A stretch of 64,000 nucleotides of DNA from DATBLE01 sp036555585 (lineage in GTDB: Bacteria > Actinomycetota > Thermoleophilia > Gaiellales > Gaiellaceae), in the NCBI GenBank assembly GCA_036555585.1, contig DATBLE010000047.1:134200-198199 (forward strand), read 5' to 3'. Positions 15,589 to 23,950 of this stretch are shown here, in pieces. A program made the position numbers and the translations under genes. The notes below the pieces were generated by a model, which worked only from the letters and a program-made list of their open reading frames with translations, was not told the origin of the DNA and did no database searches. Every line of letters starts with the position of its first letter. Position 1 is the first letter of the stretch.

Positions 15589-17739
15589 TCAGGCGATCTT
15601 CTCCAGCGGCGCGTACTCGAGCATCAGCCTGCGCTCCGCGCCGTCGTCGGCGAACCGTACCGTGACCACGCCTCCCGGCTCGACGCGCACGACCACCCCT
15701 TCTCCGAGCGTGCCGTGGCGTACCGAGTCGCCCGTCGCCAGCGCCGGCAGGTCGCTGCGCGGCGTGACGTCACGCGCTCCGTAGCCGCTCCACGAGGCGG
15801 GGCGGAGCCGCTCCACCACGACGCCCTCCTCCGGCAGCTCGTCGAGAAAGCGCGACGGCAGGTTGAACGTGCGGCTGCCCCACAGCGAGCGCGAGGTCGC
15901 GTGGGTGAGCACGAGCCGCTCCTCCGCCCGTGTCATGCCGACGTACGCCAGCCGCCGCTCCTCCTCCACCCCCTGCTCCTCGATCGAGCGGACGTGCGGG
16001 AAGATCCCCTCCTCCATCCCGATCACGAACACGGCCTTGAACTCGAGCCCCTTCGCGTTGTGGATGGTCATCAGGGTGACGAGGCTCTGCTCGCCGCGGA
16101 TCGCGTCCTGGTCGGAGTAGAGCGAGATCTCCTGGAGGAAGCCGGAGAGGCTGGGCTCCTGCGCGTTCTGGACGTACTCGCGGCCGACGCCGACGAGCTC
16201 CTGCAGGTTCTCGAGCCGGCCCTGCGCCTCGATCGTGCGCTCCGCCTTCAGCGCCTCCTCGTAGCCCGAGCGCTCGAGCACCGCCTCGATCAGCTCCGGG
16301 ACGGGCAGGTCCTGCGCGGCCGCCTGGAGCGAGACCAGCATGGTGCGCAGCGCCGAGACGCTCTTCAGCGGCGCGGCGCCGACGCCCGCCTCCTCCGGAT
16401 AGGCGAGCGACTCGAACAGCGACATCCCGTGCGCGTCGGCGTACTGCTGAAGCTTCGAGAGGGTCGTGTCGCCGATCCCGCGCCGCGGCCGGTTGGCGAT
16501 CCGGAGCAGCGCGACCACGTCGAACGGGTTGTCCAGCACCTGGAGGTACGCGACCAGGTCTTTGATCTCGGCGCGCTCGTAGAAGCGCGGCCCGCCGATC
16601 ACCTGGTAGGCGATCCCCTGGCGGACGAGCACGTCCTCGAGCACGCGCGACTGCGCGTTCGTGCGATAGAAGACCGCGATCTCGTCGGCCGAGTACCCCT
16701 CCTCGACGAGGGCGGCGATCTCGGCGGCGACGAACCGGGCCTCGGCGTGCTCGTCCTCGACCTCGACCGCGTGCACCGGCAGCCCCTCGCCGAGCTCCGA
16801 CCAGAGGTTCTTCTCCTTGCGCTCGCGGTTGTTGGCGATCACCGCGTTGGCGGCGCTCAGGATCGTGTTGGTCGAGCGGTAGTTCTGTTCGAGCGGGATC
16901 ACCCCGGTCTCGGGGAAGTCGCGCTCGAACTCGAGGATGTTCCGGATGTCGGCGCCTCGGAACGCGTAGATGGACTGGTCCGGATCGCCGACGACCATCA
17001 GGTTCCGGTGCTTGCCGGCCAGGAGCTGGAGCAGCCGGTACTGCGCGTGGTTCGTGTCCTGGTACTCGTCGACCAGGACGTAGCGGAACGCCTTCTGCCA
17101 GCGCTGGAGCGCTTCCGGGAAGCGCTCCAGCACCTCGACCGTGAGCATCAGCAGGTCGTCGAAGTCCATCGCGTTCGAGGCGTGCAGCCGCTTCTGGTAG
17201 AGCGCGTAGACCTCGGCCACGGTCTGGTCGTAGAACGACTCGACGCGGCTCAGGTAGTCAACCGGCCCGATCAGCTGGTTCTTCGCGTTCGAGATCTGCG
17301 CATGGATCCCGCGCGGGACGAAGCGCTTCGGGTCGCGCTCGAGCTGCTCCAGGCACTGCTTGGTCAGCCGTACCTGGTCCGCCTGGTCGTAGATCGAGAA
17401 GTTCGTCCTGTAGCCGAGCCGGGGCGCCTCGCGGCGCAGGATCCGGCCGCAGGCGGCATGGAAGGTGAGGATCCAGATCGCGCGCGCCATGCCGCCGAGC
17501 AGGCCCTCGAGCCGCTCGCGCATCTCCCCCGCCGCCTTGTTCGTGAAGGTGATGGCGAGGATCTCGTTCGGCTGCACGCCGCAGGCCGAGATCAGGTGCG
17601 CGACCCGGTAGGTGAGCACGCGCGTCTTGCCCGAGCCTGCGCCGGCGACGACGAGCAGCGGCCCCTCGGTGGTGAGGACGGCCTCCCGCTGTGCCGGGTT
17701 CAGGTCCGCCAGGTAGTCCTGCGGCTTCGCAACGGCCAT
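15589..17739 (-). CDS. pcrA: ATP-dependent DNA helicase, UvrD/PcrA type
   Basis: A 716-residue SF1A 3'-5' helicase for nucleotide excision repair, mismatch repair and removal of stalled complexes. Seen: LNPAQREAV (Q-motif), VVAGAGSGKTRVL (Walker A), ITFTNKAAGEMRERL (Ia), LVDEYQDTN (Walker B), VVGDPDQSIYAFRGA (III), EQNYRS (IV), TIHNAKGLEF (V) and YVGMTRAEE (VI). The C-terminus (VRHGTLGEGVVVRVEPGG, ending LEYAPLEKIA) is the Tudor-like domain that binds RNA polymerase in PcrA. Length is typical. The Eis-like gene follows within 7 bases. Confidence 0.97.
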   Translation of the reverse strand: MAVAKPQDYLADLNPAQREAVLTTEGPLLVVAGAGSGKTRVLTYRVAHLISACGVQPNEILAITFTNKAAGEMRERLEGLLGGMARAIWILTFHAACGRILRREAPRLGYRTNFSIYDQADQVRLTKQCLEQLERDPKRFVPRGIHAQISNAKNQLIGPVDYLSRVESFYDQTVAEVYALYQKRLHASNAMDFDDLLMLTVEVLERFPEALQRWQKAFRYVLVDEYQDTNHAQYRLLQLLAGKHRNLMVVGDPDQSIYAFRGADIRNILEFERDFPETGVIPLEQNYRSTNTILSAANAVIANNRERKEKNLWSELGEGLPVHAVEVEDEHAEARFVAAEIAALVEEGYSADEIAVFYRTNAQSRVLEDVLVRQGIAYQVIGGPRFYERAEIKDLVAYLQVLDNPFDVVALLRIANRPRRGIGDTTLSKLQQYADAHGMSLFESLAYPEEAGVGAAPLKSVSALRTMLVSLQAAAQDLPVPELIEAVLERSGYEEALKAERTIEAQGRLENLQELVGVGREYVQNAQEPSLSGFLQEISLYSDQDAIRGEQSLVTLMTIHNAKGLEFKAVFVIGMEEGIFPHVRSIEEQGVEEERRLAYVGMTRAEERLVLTHATSRSLWGSRTFNLPSRFLDELPEEGVVVERLRPASWSGYGARDVTPRSDLPALATGDSVRHGTLGEGVVVRVEPGGVVTVRFADDGAERRLMLEYAPLEKIA

Positions 17740-17748
17740 GCGCCGATG

Positions 17749-18093
17749 CTAGCGACGGCTGCCGGCGGCCTCGCCGGACGCGGCGAGAACCGACTCGACC
17801 GCACGGGCGAAGGTCTTCCACTCGAGACGGCGCACGGCGAGGGCCTCGCGCCCCGACGGCGTGATCCGGTAGACCCGGCGACCGCGACCCCGATCGGCGG
17901 TCCACCGGCTCTTGACCATGCGGTCGCGCTCCAGCCGGTGCAGCGCCGGATAGACGGTGCCCTCGGACAGCCGGATGATCTCGTCGCTTCGGCGCCGCAG
18001 GCGTCGCATGATGGCGTACCCGTGCGCCGGCTCCTGCTCGAGCACCGACAGCACGAGCGCGTCGAGCTGGCCTCTCTGGAGCTGCGCCTTCAT
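17749..18093 (-). CDS. PadR-family transcriptional regulator
   Basis: A 114-residue winged-helix regulator: QLDALVLSVLEQEPAHGYAI, LSEGTVYPALHRLERD (recognition helix), then GRGRRVYRITPSGREAL (wing) and a C-terminal dimerisation helix. PadR proteins usually repress neighbouring membrane or efflux genes. An 11-base perfect palindrome lies 10 bases upstream of the ATG, which suggests autoregulation. The gene lies between pcrA and a membrane-protein gene that is transcribed toward it from upstream; the latter may be its target. Confidence 0.9.
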   Translation of the reverse strand: MKAQLQRGQLDALVLSVLEQEPAHGYAIMRRLRRRSDEIIRLSEGTVYPALHRLERDRMVKSRWTADRGRGRRVYRITPSGREALAVRRLEWKTFARAVESVLAASGEAAGSRR

Positions 18094-18102
18094 CCCCTGC
18101 CA

Positions 18103-18127
18103 CGATACCTCGGTGCCCGAGGTATCG
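18103..18127. promoter_or_regulatory. Palindromic operator upstream of padR
   Basis: Perfect inverted repeat CGATACCTCGG-tgc-CCGAGGTATCG between the membrane-protein gene stop (18138) and the padR start (18093). Its length and symmetry suit a dimeric winged-helix repressor; binding by the adjacent PadR protein is inferred. Confidence 0.6.
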
Positions 18128-18137
18128 ATGTGGCGGG

Positions 18138-18905
18138 TCAGGAAGAGGTGCTGGACTCGCCGCGTCCGCCGGGGGTGCGCCGCCGCAGCACGAGGAAGGT
18201 GAAGATCGCGAGCGCGACGGCGAGGCAGAGCTCGGCCCATTCGCCGTAGCGCCGGGAGGTCAGCTGCGTCTGGGTGAAGGCGGTGAGGCGCGCGAACTTG
18301 TAGCCGAACAGGAAGAAGAACCAGGTGGTCAGGAAGAGCGGCGGCACGAGCGCCTTCATCCAGGCGTCCACGCGCCGCGACCGGAGGAGCCAGGGCGCGA
18401 CGAAGCCGCACAGCCCGACCAGGAGCATCGCCCAGTTGAAGAGCTTCAGGACGTGGGCCGTGTTGTGGATCGTCGTCTCGTGCTGCTTGTTCTCCAGCGC
18501 CGCGGGCGCCCCCCAACCGAAGATGCGCTGGCCCCAGGAGATCTCCTCGCCGGCGATGAAGACCATGGCCACTGTGAACGCGAGATAGGCGCGGGCGACC
18601 CACTTCTGCCCGGCGGCGTGGAACCGCCAGGCGATCGTGGCGCCGAGGATCGCCGCGACGGCGTAGCCCGCGAACTGCGTCCACTCCAGCAGCGAGTCCT
18701 CGCGCGTCACCCAGTCGAACACCGTCCACTTTGCGCGGATCGCGAGCACGAGGGCGCCGCCCAGGAACGGAAGGACGAGGAGCGCGCGGGCCAGCCGCGC
18801 GGGAACCCCCCACTCGCCGGCCTCGATCTCGACCTCTTCGATCGCCCTGCCGACGGCGGAGCGCTTCAGGATCGACTCGTTGGTCATCAGGCTTGTTCGT
18901 AACAT
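18138..18905 (-). CDS. Polytopic membrane protein
   Basis: A 255-residue protein with about six hydrophobic segments (for example ARALLVLPFLGGALVLAI, FAGYAVAAILGATIAW, AYLAFTVAMVFIAG, LFLTTWFFFLFGYK). Between segments three and four is AGEEISWGQRIFGW and then NKQHETTIHN, a polar motif seen in a family of uncharacterised bacterial membrane proteins. Function is unknown. The ATG at 18887 is an alternative start; neither has a clear ribosome site. It sits directly upstream of padR, separated by the palindrome. Confidence 0.7.
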   Translation of the reverse strand: MLRTSLMTNESILKRSAVGRAIEEVEIEAGEWGVPARLARALLVLPFLGGALVLAIRAKWTVFDWVTREDSLLEWTQFAGYAVAAILGATIAWRFHAAGQKWVARAYLAFTVAMVFIAGEEISWGQRIFGWGAPAALENKQHETTIHNTAHVLKLFNWAMLLVGLCGFVAPWLLRSRRVDAWMKALVPPLFLTTWFFFLFGYKFARLTAFTQTQLTSRRYGEWAELCLAVALAIFTFLVLRRRTPGGRGESSTSS

Positions 18906-19009
18906 CCGTTTTCAAGCCTGGCGACTAGCCGTACAGCCAGCAGTTGACCCCCGGACGGATAGCTCGTAGGACGATGCTCGCGCCGGCCCGGCCCGGAGCC
19001 GAGAGCCGA

Positions 19010-19948
19010 TCAGCGCCGGGCGAACGCAGCCCGGGGCAGCTCGGCGAAGCGGCGCCCGTAGAGCGCGATCCCGACGAGCGCTGCGGCGGCGGTGATCACG
19101 CTCGCCATCATCGGCATCACGAGACTGGCGGCGACGGCGCTCGCCCCCGCGTGCCCGACCATCGCCAGCGCTCCGACCGCGGCGCCCTGGTACACGCCGG
19201 CGTTGCCGGGCAGGATCGGCATGACGTTCGCCAGGCCGGTCACGGTCATGTACAGCAGCCCCGTCCCGACGCCGGCGTGCACGCCGAGCGCGTTCAGCGT
19301 CAGGGTGACGCCCACCCACCGCACGGCCCACGTGGCGAGCAGGATCGCAAACGTCCGCAGCAGCACCGGTCGCGGCGCTCCGGCGGCAGCGAGGAAGCCG
19401 TCGGCCCAGCCCGGCAGCCGGCGACCGAGCTTGTGGTGCAGCAGCGCCGCAGCGAGGATCCCGCTGCCTGCGAGCGCGACGGCCCCGAACAGCGCGCCGT
19501 GCGCCCACGCGGGGACCGGCAGGAAGACGCCCGCGGCGGCGCCGACGAGGCAGAAGGCGACCGCCTCGGTCAGATGCGCCGCGAGGAGGCTGCCGCCTGC
19601 CCGCGGCAGGCCCGGCCAGCGCTCGCCGGAGGCGACCCGCAGGACCGCGACCTTGGCCGCCTCGCCCATGCGCCCCGGCAGGACGGTGTCGAGAAACGAG
19701 CCGATCGCGCTCGCCGAGTAGACCGCGCGGAAGTCGACGCCCGCGCCCAGCGTCTGGCGCCAGGCGAGGGCCCGCAGCGGCTGGACGACCGCCCCGACGG
19801 CGAAGGCGGCGGCCAGCAGGGCCCAGTCGGGGCTCGTCGCCGCGGAGACGGCGCCTGCGGCGGTGTGCCGGGCGACCACCACGAACGCTCCGACGGTCGC
19901 GCCGGCGATCGCGACCGGGAGGACGTACCTGCGCATGCCGGTCGCCAT
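19010..19948 (-). CDS. Flippase-like / lysylphosphatidylglycerol synthase transmembrane-domain protein
   Basis: A 312-residue integral membrane protein with about eight helices. Motifs typical of the AglD/MprF-N (UPF0104) family are visible: SFLDTVLPGRMGEAAKVAVL and, near the C-terminus, LANVMPILPGNAGVYQG. Family members are proposed lipid flippases, or are the membrane half of aminoacyl-phosphatidylglycerol synthases; this one lacks the soluble transferase domain. No neighbour hints at the substrate. It is followed at some distance by the padR-region membrane gene on the same strand. Confidence 0.8.
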   Translation of the reverse strand: MATGMRRYVLPVAIAGATVGAFVVVARHTAAGAVSAATSPDWALLAAAFAVGAVVQPLRALAWRQTLGAGVDFRAVYSASAIGSFLDTVLPGRMGEAAKVAVLRVASGERWPGLPRAGGSLLAAHLTEAVAFCLVGAAAGVFLPVPAWAHGALFGAVALAGSGILAAALLHHKLGRRLPGWADGFLAAAGAPRPVLLRTFAILLATWAVRWVGVTLTLNALGVHAGVGTGLLYMTVTGLANVMPILPGNAGVYQGAAVGALAMVGHAGASAVAASLVMPMMASVITAAAALVGIALYGRRFAELPRAAFARR

Positions 19949-20007
19949 GCTTTGGCCATCGGCCGGGGGCGCGGCCGACAGTTCCCCCGAGCGGGGGCTC
20001 TAGCCAT

Positions 20008-20724
20008 CTACGCGGAGGCGGCCTGCTCGAGCGCGGGCTCGAGCCACGCCGCCGCCGCGGCGAGTGCGTTCGGGTCGCCGGACTTGACCACCACCTCGAC
20101 CTCGCCGACGCCGCTTACGAAGCTCGGGTACGAGCCGACGAGCACGCCGGGATGCCGCGCCGTCATCTCCTCGAGGACGCCGACGATCCGGCTCTCCGTG
20201 GTGCGGAAGGTTCGCCGCCAGGTCGCGATCGGCGCGCCGGCGCGGATCTCGTCGGCGACCGTGTCGAACATGGCCTCCATCTCGGCCGGCAGGCCCGGCA
20301 GCACGTAGACGTTCTCGATCACGAAGCCCGGCGCACCGCCGTTCGGGATCTCCAGCGGACGGCTCCCCTCCGGGAGCAGCGCCCAGCGCGCGGCGTACTC
20401 CGGATCGCCGCTGAAGCGGGCACGGAGGCGGGCGGCGACGTGGGGCTCCTCCGCCTGCGAGACGCCGAAGGCGGCTGCGATCGACTCGCGGGTGACGTCG
20501 TCGGGAGTGCCGCCCAGGCCGCCGGTGACGACCACGACGTCGGCTGCGGCAGCCTGCTCCCGGACGAACGCCGCCACCCGGTCGATCTCGTCGGCGAGCA
20601 CGGCGATCAGCGCGACCTCCACTCCGAGCTCGGCGAGCCGCCGCGCGAGCCAGCTGCCGTTCGTGTTCTCCACGTCGCCGGAGAGCAGCTCGTTCCCGAC
20701 CGTCAGGATCGCAGCCCGGGCCAT
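20008..20724 (-). CDS. CinA-like molybdopterin-binding-fold protein (MoaB/CinA N-domain)
   Basis: A 238-residue protein with the CinA N-terminal domain: AILTVGNELLSGDVENTNGS, VVVTGGLGGTPDDVTRE, IPNGGAPGF and VLPGLPAEMEAMFD. In full-length CinA this domain has been linked to ADP-ribose/NAD-related hydrolysis, and a C-terminal domain deamidates nicotinamide mononucleotide; that second domain is absent here. The ATG at 20724 lies 8 bases after a TATACT box, so the mRNA is probably leaderless. It is divergent from the gene at 20744. Confidence 0.85.
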   Translation of the reverse strand: MARAAILTVGNELLSGDVENTNGSWLARRLAELGVEVALIAVLADEIDRVAAFVREQAAAADVVVVTGGLGGTPDDVTRESIAAAFGVSQAEEPHVAARLRARFSGDPEYAARWALLPEGSRPLEIPNGGAPGFVIENVYVLPGLPAEMEAMFDTVADEIRAGAPIATWRRTFRTTESRIVGVLEEMTARHPGVLVGSYPSFVSGVGEVEVVVKSGDPNALAAAAAWLEPALEQAASA

Positions 20725-20732
20725 CCCGAGCG

Positions 20733-20738
20733 AGTATA
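20733..20738 (-). promoter_or_regulatory. -10 box of the cinA-like gene (leaderless)
   Basis: On the minus strand TATACT is followed after 8 bases by the ATG of the cinA-like gene, placing the transcript start at or next to the start codon. There is no ribosome site. This matches the TANNNT leaderless promoters common in actinobacteria. Confidence 0.5.
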
Positions 20739-20743
20739 CGAGC

Positions 20744-21490
20744 GTGCTGGAGGAGCTCCTGGCGCGGCGCGACCGCGACTGCAGGCTCGTCTCGGAGCGC
20801 GCCCTGCAGACGCTCGACGAGGCCGAGAGCTTCCTGCACGACCGCGGGCTGATGACCCGCAACCCCTCGCTCTCGCTGCCGAGCCTCTTCGGCGCCTGCC
20901 ACGAGGAGCCGTACAGGCCCGGGGCCGGCGGCTTCGGCGAGTGGCCGAGCACGAAGTGGCCCTGGAGCTTCGAGCTGGCGCGGCGCCCGGGCGTCGTCGC
21001 GCCGAAGATCCACCTGGGGAAGACGCTCTACCTGAGCCCGGCAACCGTGAAGCTCGCCGATCCGATCCTTCGCGACGAGCTGGTTCGCCTGCACGACGCG
21101 GACGCAGGCTGGGCCCGGGTCCTCGACCATCTCCGCGACGCAGGGCCGTCCACGGCCGAGGACCTGCTCCTCGAGCTCGGGCTGCAGCGCCGCGAGCTGA
21201 AGGCGATCCGGGCGCCGCTGGAGCGCTGCGGCGCGATCGTCGGCCGCTGGGAGGACGGACAGAACGTTCTGTACCGCTGGGACCAGCTCGGCGTCGAGCC
21301 GGGCGAGGGCCCGCCCGATCTCGCCGCGCTCGTCGTCGCCGCGGTCGGGGCGGCGGTGGTCGTCCCGGAGCGCGAGCCTCGTCGCTGGTTCTCGTGGCGC
21401 TGGCGATGGCGCGACGACCTGATCGAGGGGCTCGTCGAGGACGGCCGGCTCGTGTGTCCCGAGCCCGGCTGGCTCGCCGCCGCCGAGTAG
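20744..21490 (+). CDS. Uncharacterised winged-helix-like protein
   Basis: A 248-residue soluble protein. It has an N-terminal helical region (LARRDRDCRLVSERALQTLD), then SLFGACHEEPYRPGAGGFGE and STKWPWSFELARRPG, and a C-terminal half with a winged-helix appearance (STAEDLLLELGLQRRELKAI, RAPLERCGAIVGRW). It may bind nucleic acid, perhaps in the wider AlkZ/YcaQ-like group, but I do not recognise a definite family. GTG 20744 starts just 20 bases from the divergent cinA-like gene. Confidence 0.65.
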   Translation: MLEELLARRDRDCRLVSERALQTLDEAESFLHDRGLMTRNPSLSLPSLFGACHEEPYRPGAGGFGEWPSTKWPWSFELARRPGVVAPKIHLGKTLYLSPATVKLADPILRDELVRLHDADAGWARVLDHLRDAGPSTAEDLLLELGLQRRELKAIRAPLERCGAIVGRWEDGQNVLYRWDQLGVEPGEGPPDLAALVVAAVGAAVVVPEREPRRWFSWRWRWRDDLIEGLVEDGRLVCPEPGWLAAAE

Positions 21491-21503
21491 CGCGGGCGGC
21501 GGG

Positions 21504-22283
21504 TCAGCGCAGACCGAGCACGACCACGAGGACGACCACCTCCGTCACCTGCGTCGCCGCGCCGAGCGTGTCGCCCGTGACGCCGCCCAGCCAGACGCGG
21601 CAGGCGGCTCCGGCCGCCAGGGCCACGACCGCGGCGGCGCCGGTCGCCACGGCGCCGTCCCAACCGAGCAGCGCGACCGCGATCGCCGCGCCCAGGGCTG
21701 CCGCGACGGCCGCTCCCTCGGCCGACACCCGGCCGGAGAGCACGCTGCCGGGCCCCTTGTCGGCCCGCGCGTAGGGGAGCAGCCGGGCGAGCGGCGGCGA
21801 GACAGCCCGCGACAGCGCGCCCGCGGCCGCGAACGCCGCGACGGCGTCGCCCGTCGCCGCGAGGGCGCCCAGCGTCGTCGTCTCCACGAGCAGGGCGACG
21901 GCGAGGGCGGACACGCCGAAGCTCCCCACCCTCGAGTCGCGCATGATCGCGAGCGCCTGCTCTCGGTCGGAGCCGCCGAGCGCATCGGCCGTGTCCGCGA
22001 GCGCGTCGAGGTGCAGCGCTCCGGTGAGCGCGGCCACCGCCGCGATGCCGATCGCCCCCGCGACGAGCGCGGGCAGCGGACCCTCGAGCCCGGCGGCGAC
22101 CAGCCCGCCGACCGCCCCGACGCCGGCGCCGACGACCGGAAAGAGCGCCGCTCCGCGGGCGACGTCCCTTCCGTCGAGCGCGACCAGCCGTCCGACCGGC
22201 ACCCGCGTCAGGAGCGCGACCGCAGCCGCGACTGCCCGGATGCCTGCCCGCAGGGGCGTCGGCGGCGCCTCAGCGGCCCGCAT
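21504..22283 (-). CDS. cobS: Adenosylcobinamide-GDP ribazoletransferase (cobalamin synthase)
   Basis: Integral membrane enzyme that joins alpha-ribazole(-phosphate) to adenosylcobinamide-GDP, the last step of cobalamin nucleotide-loop assembly. The 259-residue product has the signature GALHLDALADTADALGG (DxxAD metal-binding motif) and IMRDSRVGSFG, plus repeated Ala/Val-rich membrane helices. The gene overlaps cobT by 14 bases and ends the btuFCD-cobUTS run under the cobalamin riboswitch. Confidence 0.93.
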   Translation of the reverse strand: MRAAEAPPTPLRAGIRAVAAAVALLTRVPVGRLVALDGRDVARGAALFPVVGAGVGAVGGLVAAGLEGPLPALVAGAIGIAAVAALTGALHLDALADTADALGGSDREQALAIMRDSRVGSFGVSALAVALLVETTTLGALAATGDAVAAFAAAGALSRAVSPPLARLLPYARADKGPGSVLSGRVSAEGAAVAAALGAAIAVALLGWDGAVATGAAAVVALAAGAACRVWLGGVTGDTLGAATQVTEVVVLVVVLGLR

Positions 22284-23289
22284 CGGTGACGCCGGCCGAT
22301 TCGAACGTCGCCATGTCCGCGAGGATCGCGAGCGCAGCGTCGACCAGGGGCAGGGCCAGCGCGGCCCCGCTGCCCTCGCCCAGGCGCAGGCCCAGATCGA
22401 GCAGCGGCTCGAGCCCGAGCGCGTCCAGCACCAAGGCGTGGCCCGGCTCGGGCGAGCGGTGGGCCGCGACCAGCGAGGCGCTCGTTCCCGGCTCGATCCG
22501 CTCGGCCGCCAGCGCCGCGGCCCCCGTGATGAAGCCGTCGAGCAGGACGACCAGGCGCCGCCCGGCCGCGCCGAGGACGGCACCGGCCAGGAAGGCGATC
22601 TCGAAGCCGCCCAGCGTTGCCAGCGAGCCGGCGCCGTCGCTTCCGTCCACGCCGTTGACCTCGAGTGCGCGCCGGACGGCGGCGACCTTGCGCCGGAGCC
22701 CGGCGGCGTCGACTCCCGTGCCCGGGCCGCACACCTGCTCCGGCTCCACGCCGAGCAACGCCGCGGTGAGCGCCGAGGCCGAGGTCGTGTTCCCGATCCC
22801 CATCTCCCCCAGCGCGACGATTCCGAAGCCCTCCTCCGCGAGCTCGGCCGCGACCGCGGCTCCGGCGGCGATGCACTGCTCGGCCTGCGCACGTGTCATC
22901 GCCGGGCCCTCCGTCAGGTCACGTGTGCCCGCGGCGACCCTGAGGTCGCGAACGCCGGCGACCGGCGGCGAGGCGACGCCGAGGTCGAAGACGCGCAGCT
23001 CGGCGCCGGCCCGGCGCGCGAGGACGCAGATCGCCGCGCCGCCGGCGGCGAAGGTGGCCAGCATCTGCCCGGTCACCTCCTGCGGATAGGCGCTGACGCC
23101 GCGCGCGGCCACGCCGTGATCTGCGGCCGCGACCACGACGGCTGCACGGAGAGGGCCGGGCGAGGCGTCGCCGCGGATCTCCGCGATCCTCACCGCGAGG
23201 TTCTCGAGGCGGCCGAGGCTCCCGCGCGGCTTCGTCTTCGCGTCGAGGGCCGCGCGAGCGGTGGCGGCGATGGGGCTAGACGCGCTCAA
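22270..23289 (-). CDS. cobT: Nicotinate-nucleotide-dimethylbenzimidazole phosphoribosyltransferase
   Basis: Makes alpha-ribazole phosphate from dimethylbenzimidazole and nicotinate mononucleotide for the lower ligand of cobalamin. The 339-residue protein has KPRGSLGRLE, VVAAADHGVAARGVSAYP, VTGQMLATFAAGGAAI, ALGEMGIGNTTSASAL (with the catalytic-region Glu/Gly-rich motif), CGPGTGVD and LLDGFITGAAAL, all family hallmarks. Length is typical. It overlaps cobU by 14 bases upstream and cobS by 14 bases downstream. Confidence 0.95.
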   Translation of the reverse strand: MSASSPIAATARAALDAKTKPRGSLGRLENLAVRIAEIRGDASPGPLRAAVVVAAADHGVAARGVSAYPQEVTGQMLATFAAGGAAICVLARRAGAELRVFDLGVASPPVAGVRDLRVAAGTRDLTEGPAMTRAQAEQCIAAGAAVAAELAEEGFGIVALGEMGIGNTTSASALTAALLGVEPEQVCGPGTGVDAAGLRRKVAAVRRALEVNGVDGSDGAGSLATLGGFEIAFLAGAVLGAAGRRLVVLLDGFITGAAALAAERIEPGTSASLVAAHRSPEPGHALVLDALGLEPLLDLGLRLGEGSGAALALPLVDAALAILADMATFESAGVTDAGR

Positions 23290-23785
23290 GCTCGAGCGAC
23301 CTCCCGGCGACCACGAGCAGGGCCCGGTCGGCCGCCTCCGCCCACGAGGCGTTCACCCTGCCGAGCACGTCGCGGTAGCGGCGCCCCAGGGCGGAGACCG
23401 GGACGACGCCCATCCCGACCTCGTTGCTGACCGCGATCGTCGTCCCGGGCCGTCCGGCCGCCGCGGCCGCGACCGCGGCAGCCTCTCGCTCGACGGCAGC
23501 GTCGTCCCGGCCCGCCTCGAGCAGGTTCGCCGCCCAGAGCGAGAGGCAGTCGACGACGACGGTCCGTTCCGGCTCCACCGCGGCCAGCGCGGCCCCGACC
23601 TCGATCGTCTCCTCGACCGTCGTCCACGCGGCGGGTCGCTCGGCCCTGTGCCGCCGGATCCGCTCGGCCATCTCGTCGTCGAGCGCGGCCGCGGTGGCGA
23701 TCAGCGTGGCGACCTCGCCCGCGAGCCGCTGGGCGAGCCGCGACTTGCCGCTCCGCGCCCCGCCCAGGACGACGACGAGGCTCAC
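23276..23785 (-). CDS. cobU: Adenosylcobinamide kinase / adenosylcobinamide-phosphate guanylyltransferase
   Basis: Bifunctional enzyme that phosphorylates adenosylcobinamide and then adds GMP. The 169-residue protein begins VSLVVVLGGARSGKSRLAQR (P-loop) and contains ALDDEMAERIRRHRAERP (with the nucleotide-accepting His region), VVVDCLSLWAANLL and VSNEVGMGVVPVSALGRRYR. The GTG at 23785 is chosen because it gives the normal CobU length; upstream sequence to btuD is non-coding and contains a hairpin. It overlaps cobT. Confidence 0.93.
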   Translation of the reverse strand: MSLVVVLGGARSGKSRLAQRLAGEVATLIATAAALDDEMAERIRRHRAERPAAWTTVEETIEVGAALAAVEPERTVVVDCLSLWAANLLEAGRDDAAVEREAAAVAAAAAGRPGTTIAVSNEVGMGVVPVSALGRRYRDVLGRVNASWAEAADRALLVVAGRSLELERV

Positions 23786-23917
23786 GGTGCGCCCAGCCGG
23801 CTGGGACACACGGTTTCCGCCGCCGCGACCGACCTGGCGGGCGCGGCACCGAGCCGCTTGCCGAGAAGGGCATCGCGAACGCCGACGGCGAAGCCGGCGG
23901 CGGAGCTCGGAAGGGGG

Positions 23918-23950
23918 CTCATGGGGGAAACCGGCCGTTTCCCCCATGAG
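23918..23950. terminator. Hairpin at the btuD 3' end (GGGGGAA-type palindrome)
   Basis: Perfect 13-base stem CTCATGGGGGAAA / TTTCCCCCATGAG with a 7-base loop. The btuD stop codon lies inside it, so the palindrome encodes the last few BtuD residues. It could attenuate transcription between btuD and cobU. It resembles the hairpins at 33566 and 55615. Confidence 0.6.

Noticed and set aside
11753..18249. Other long plus-strand frames opposite the signalling gene, the acetyltransferase and pcrA
   Set aside because: They mirror minus-strand genes, show no domain motifs and lack ribosome sites; they are antisense shadows.
20734..20746. A second -10 box reading toward the plus-strand gene at 20744
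   Set aside because: TATACG would lie only three to four bases from the GTG, too close for a normal start, and deviates from TANNNT.
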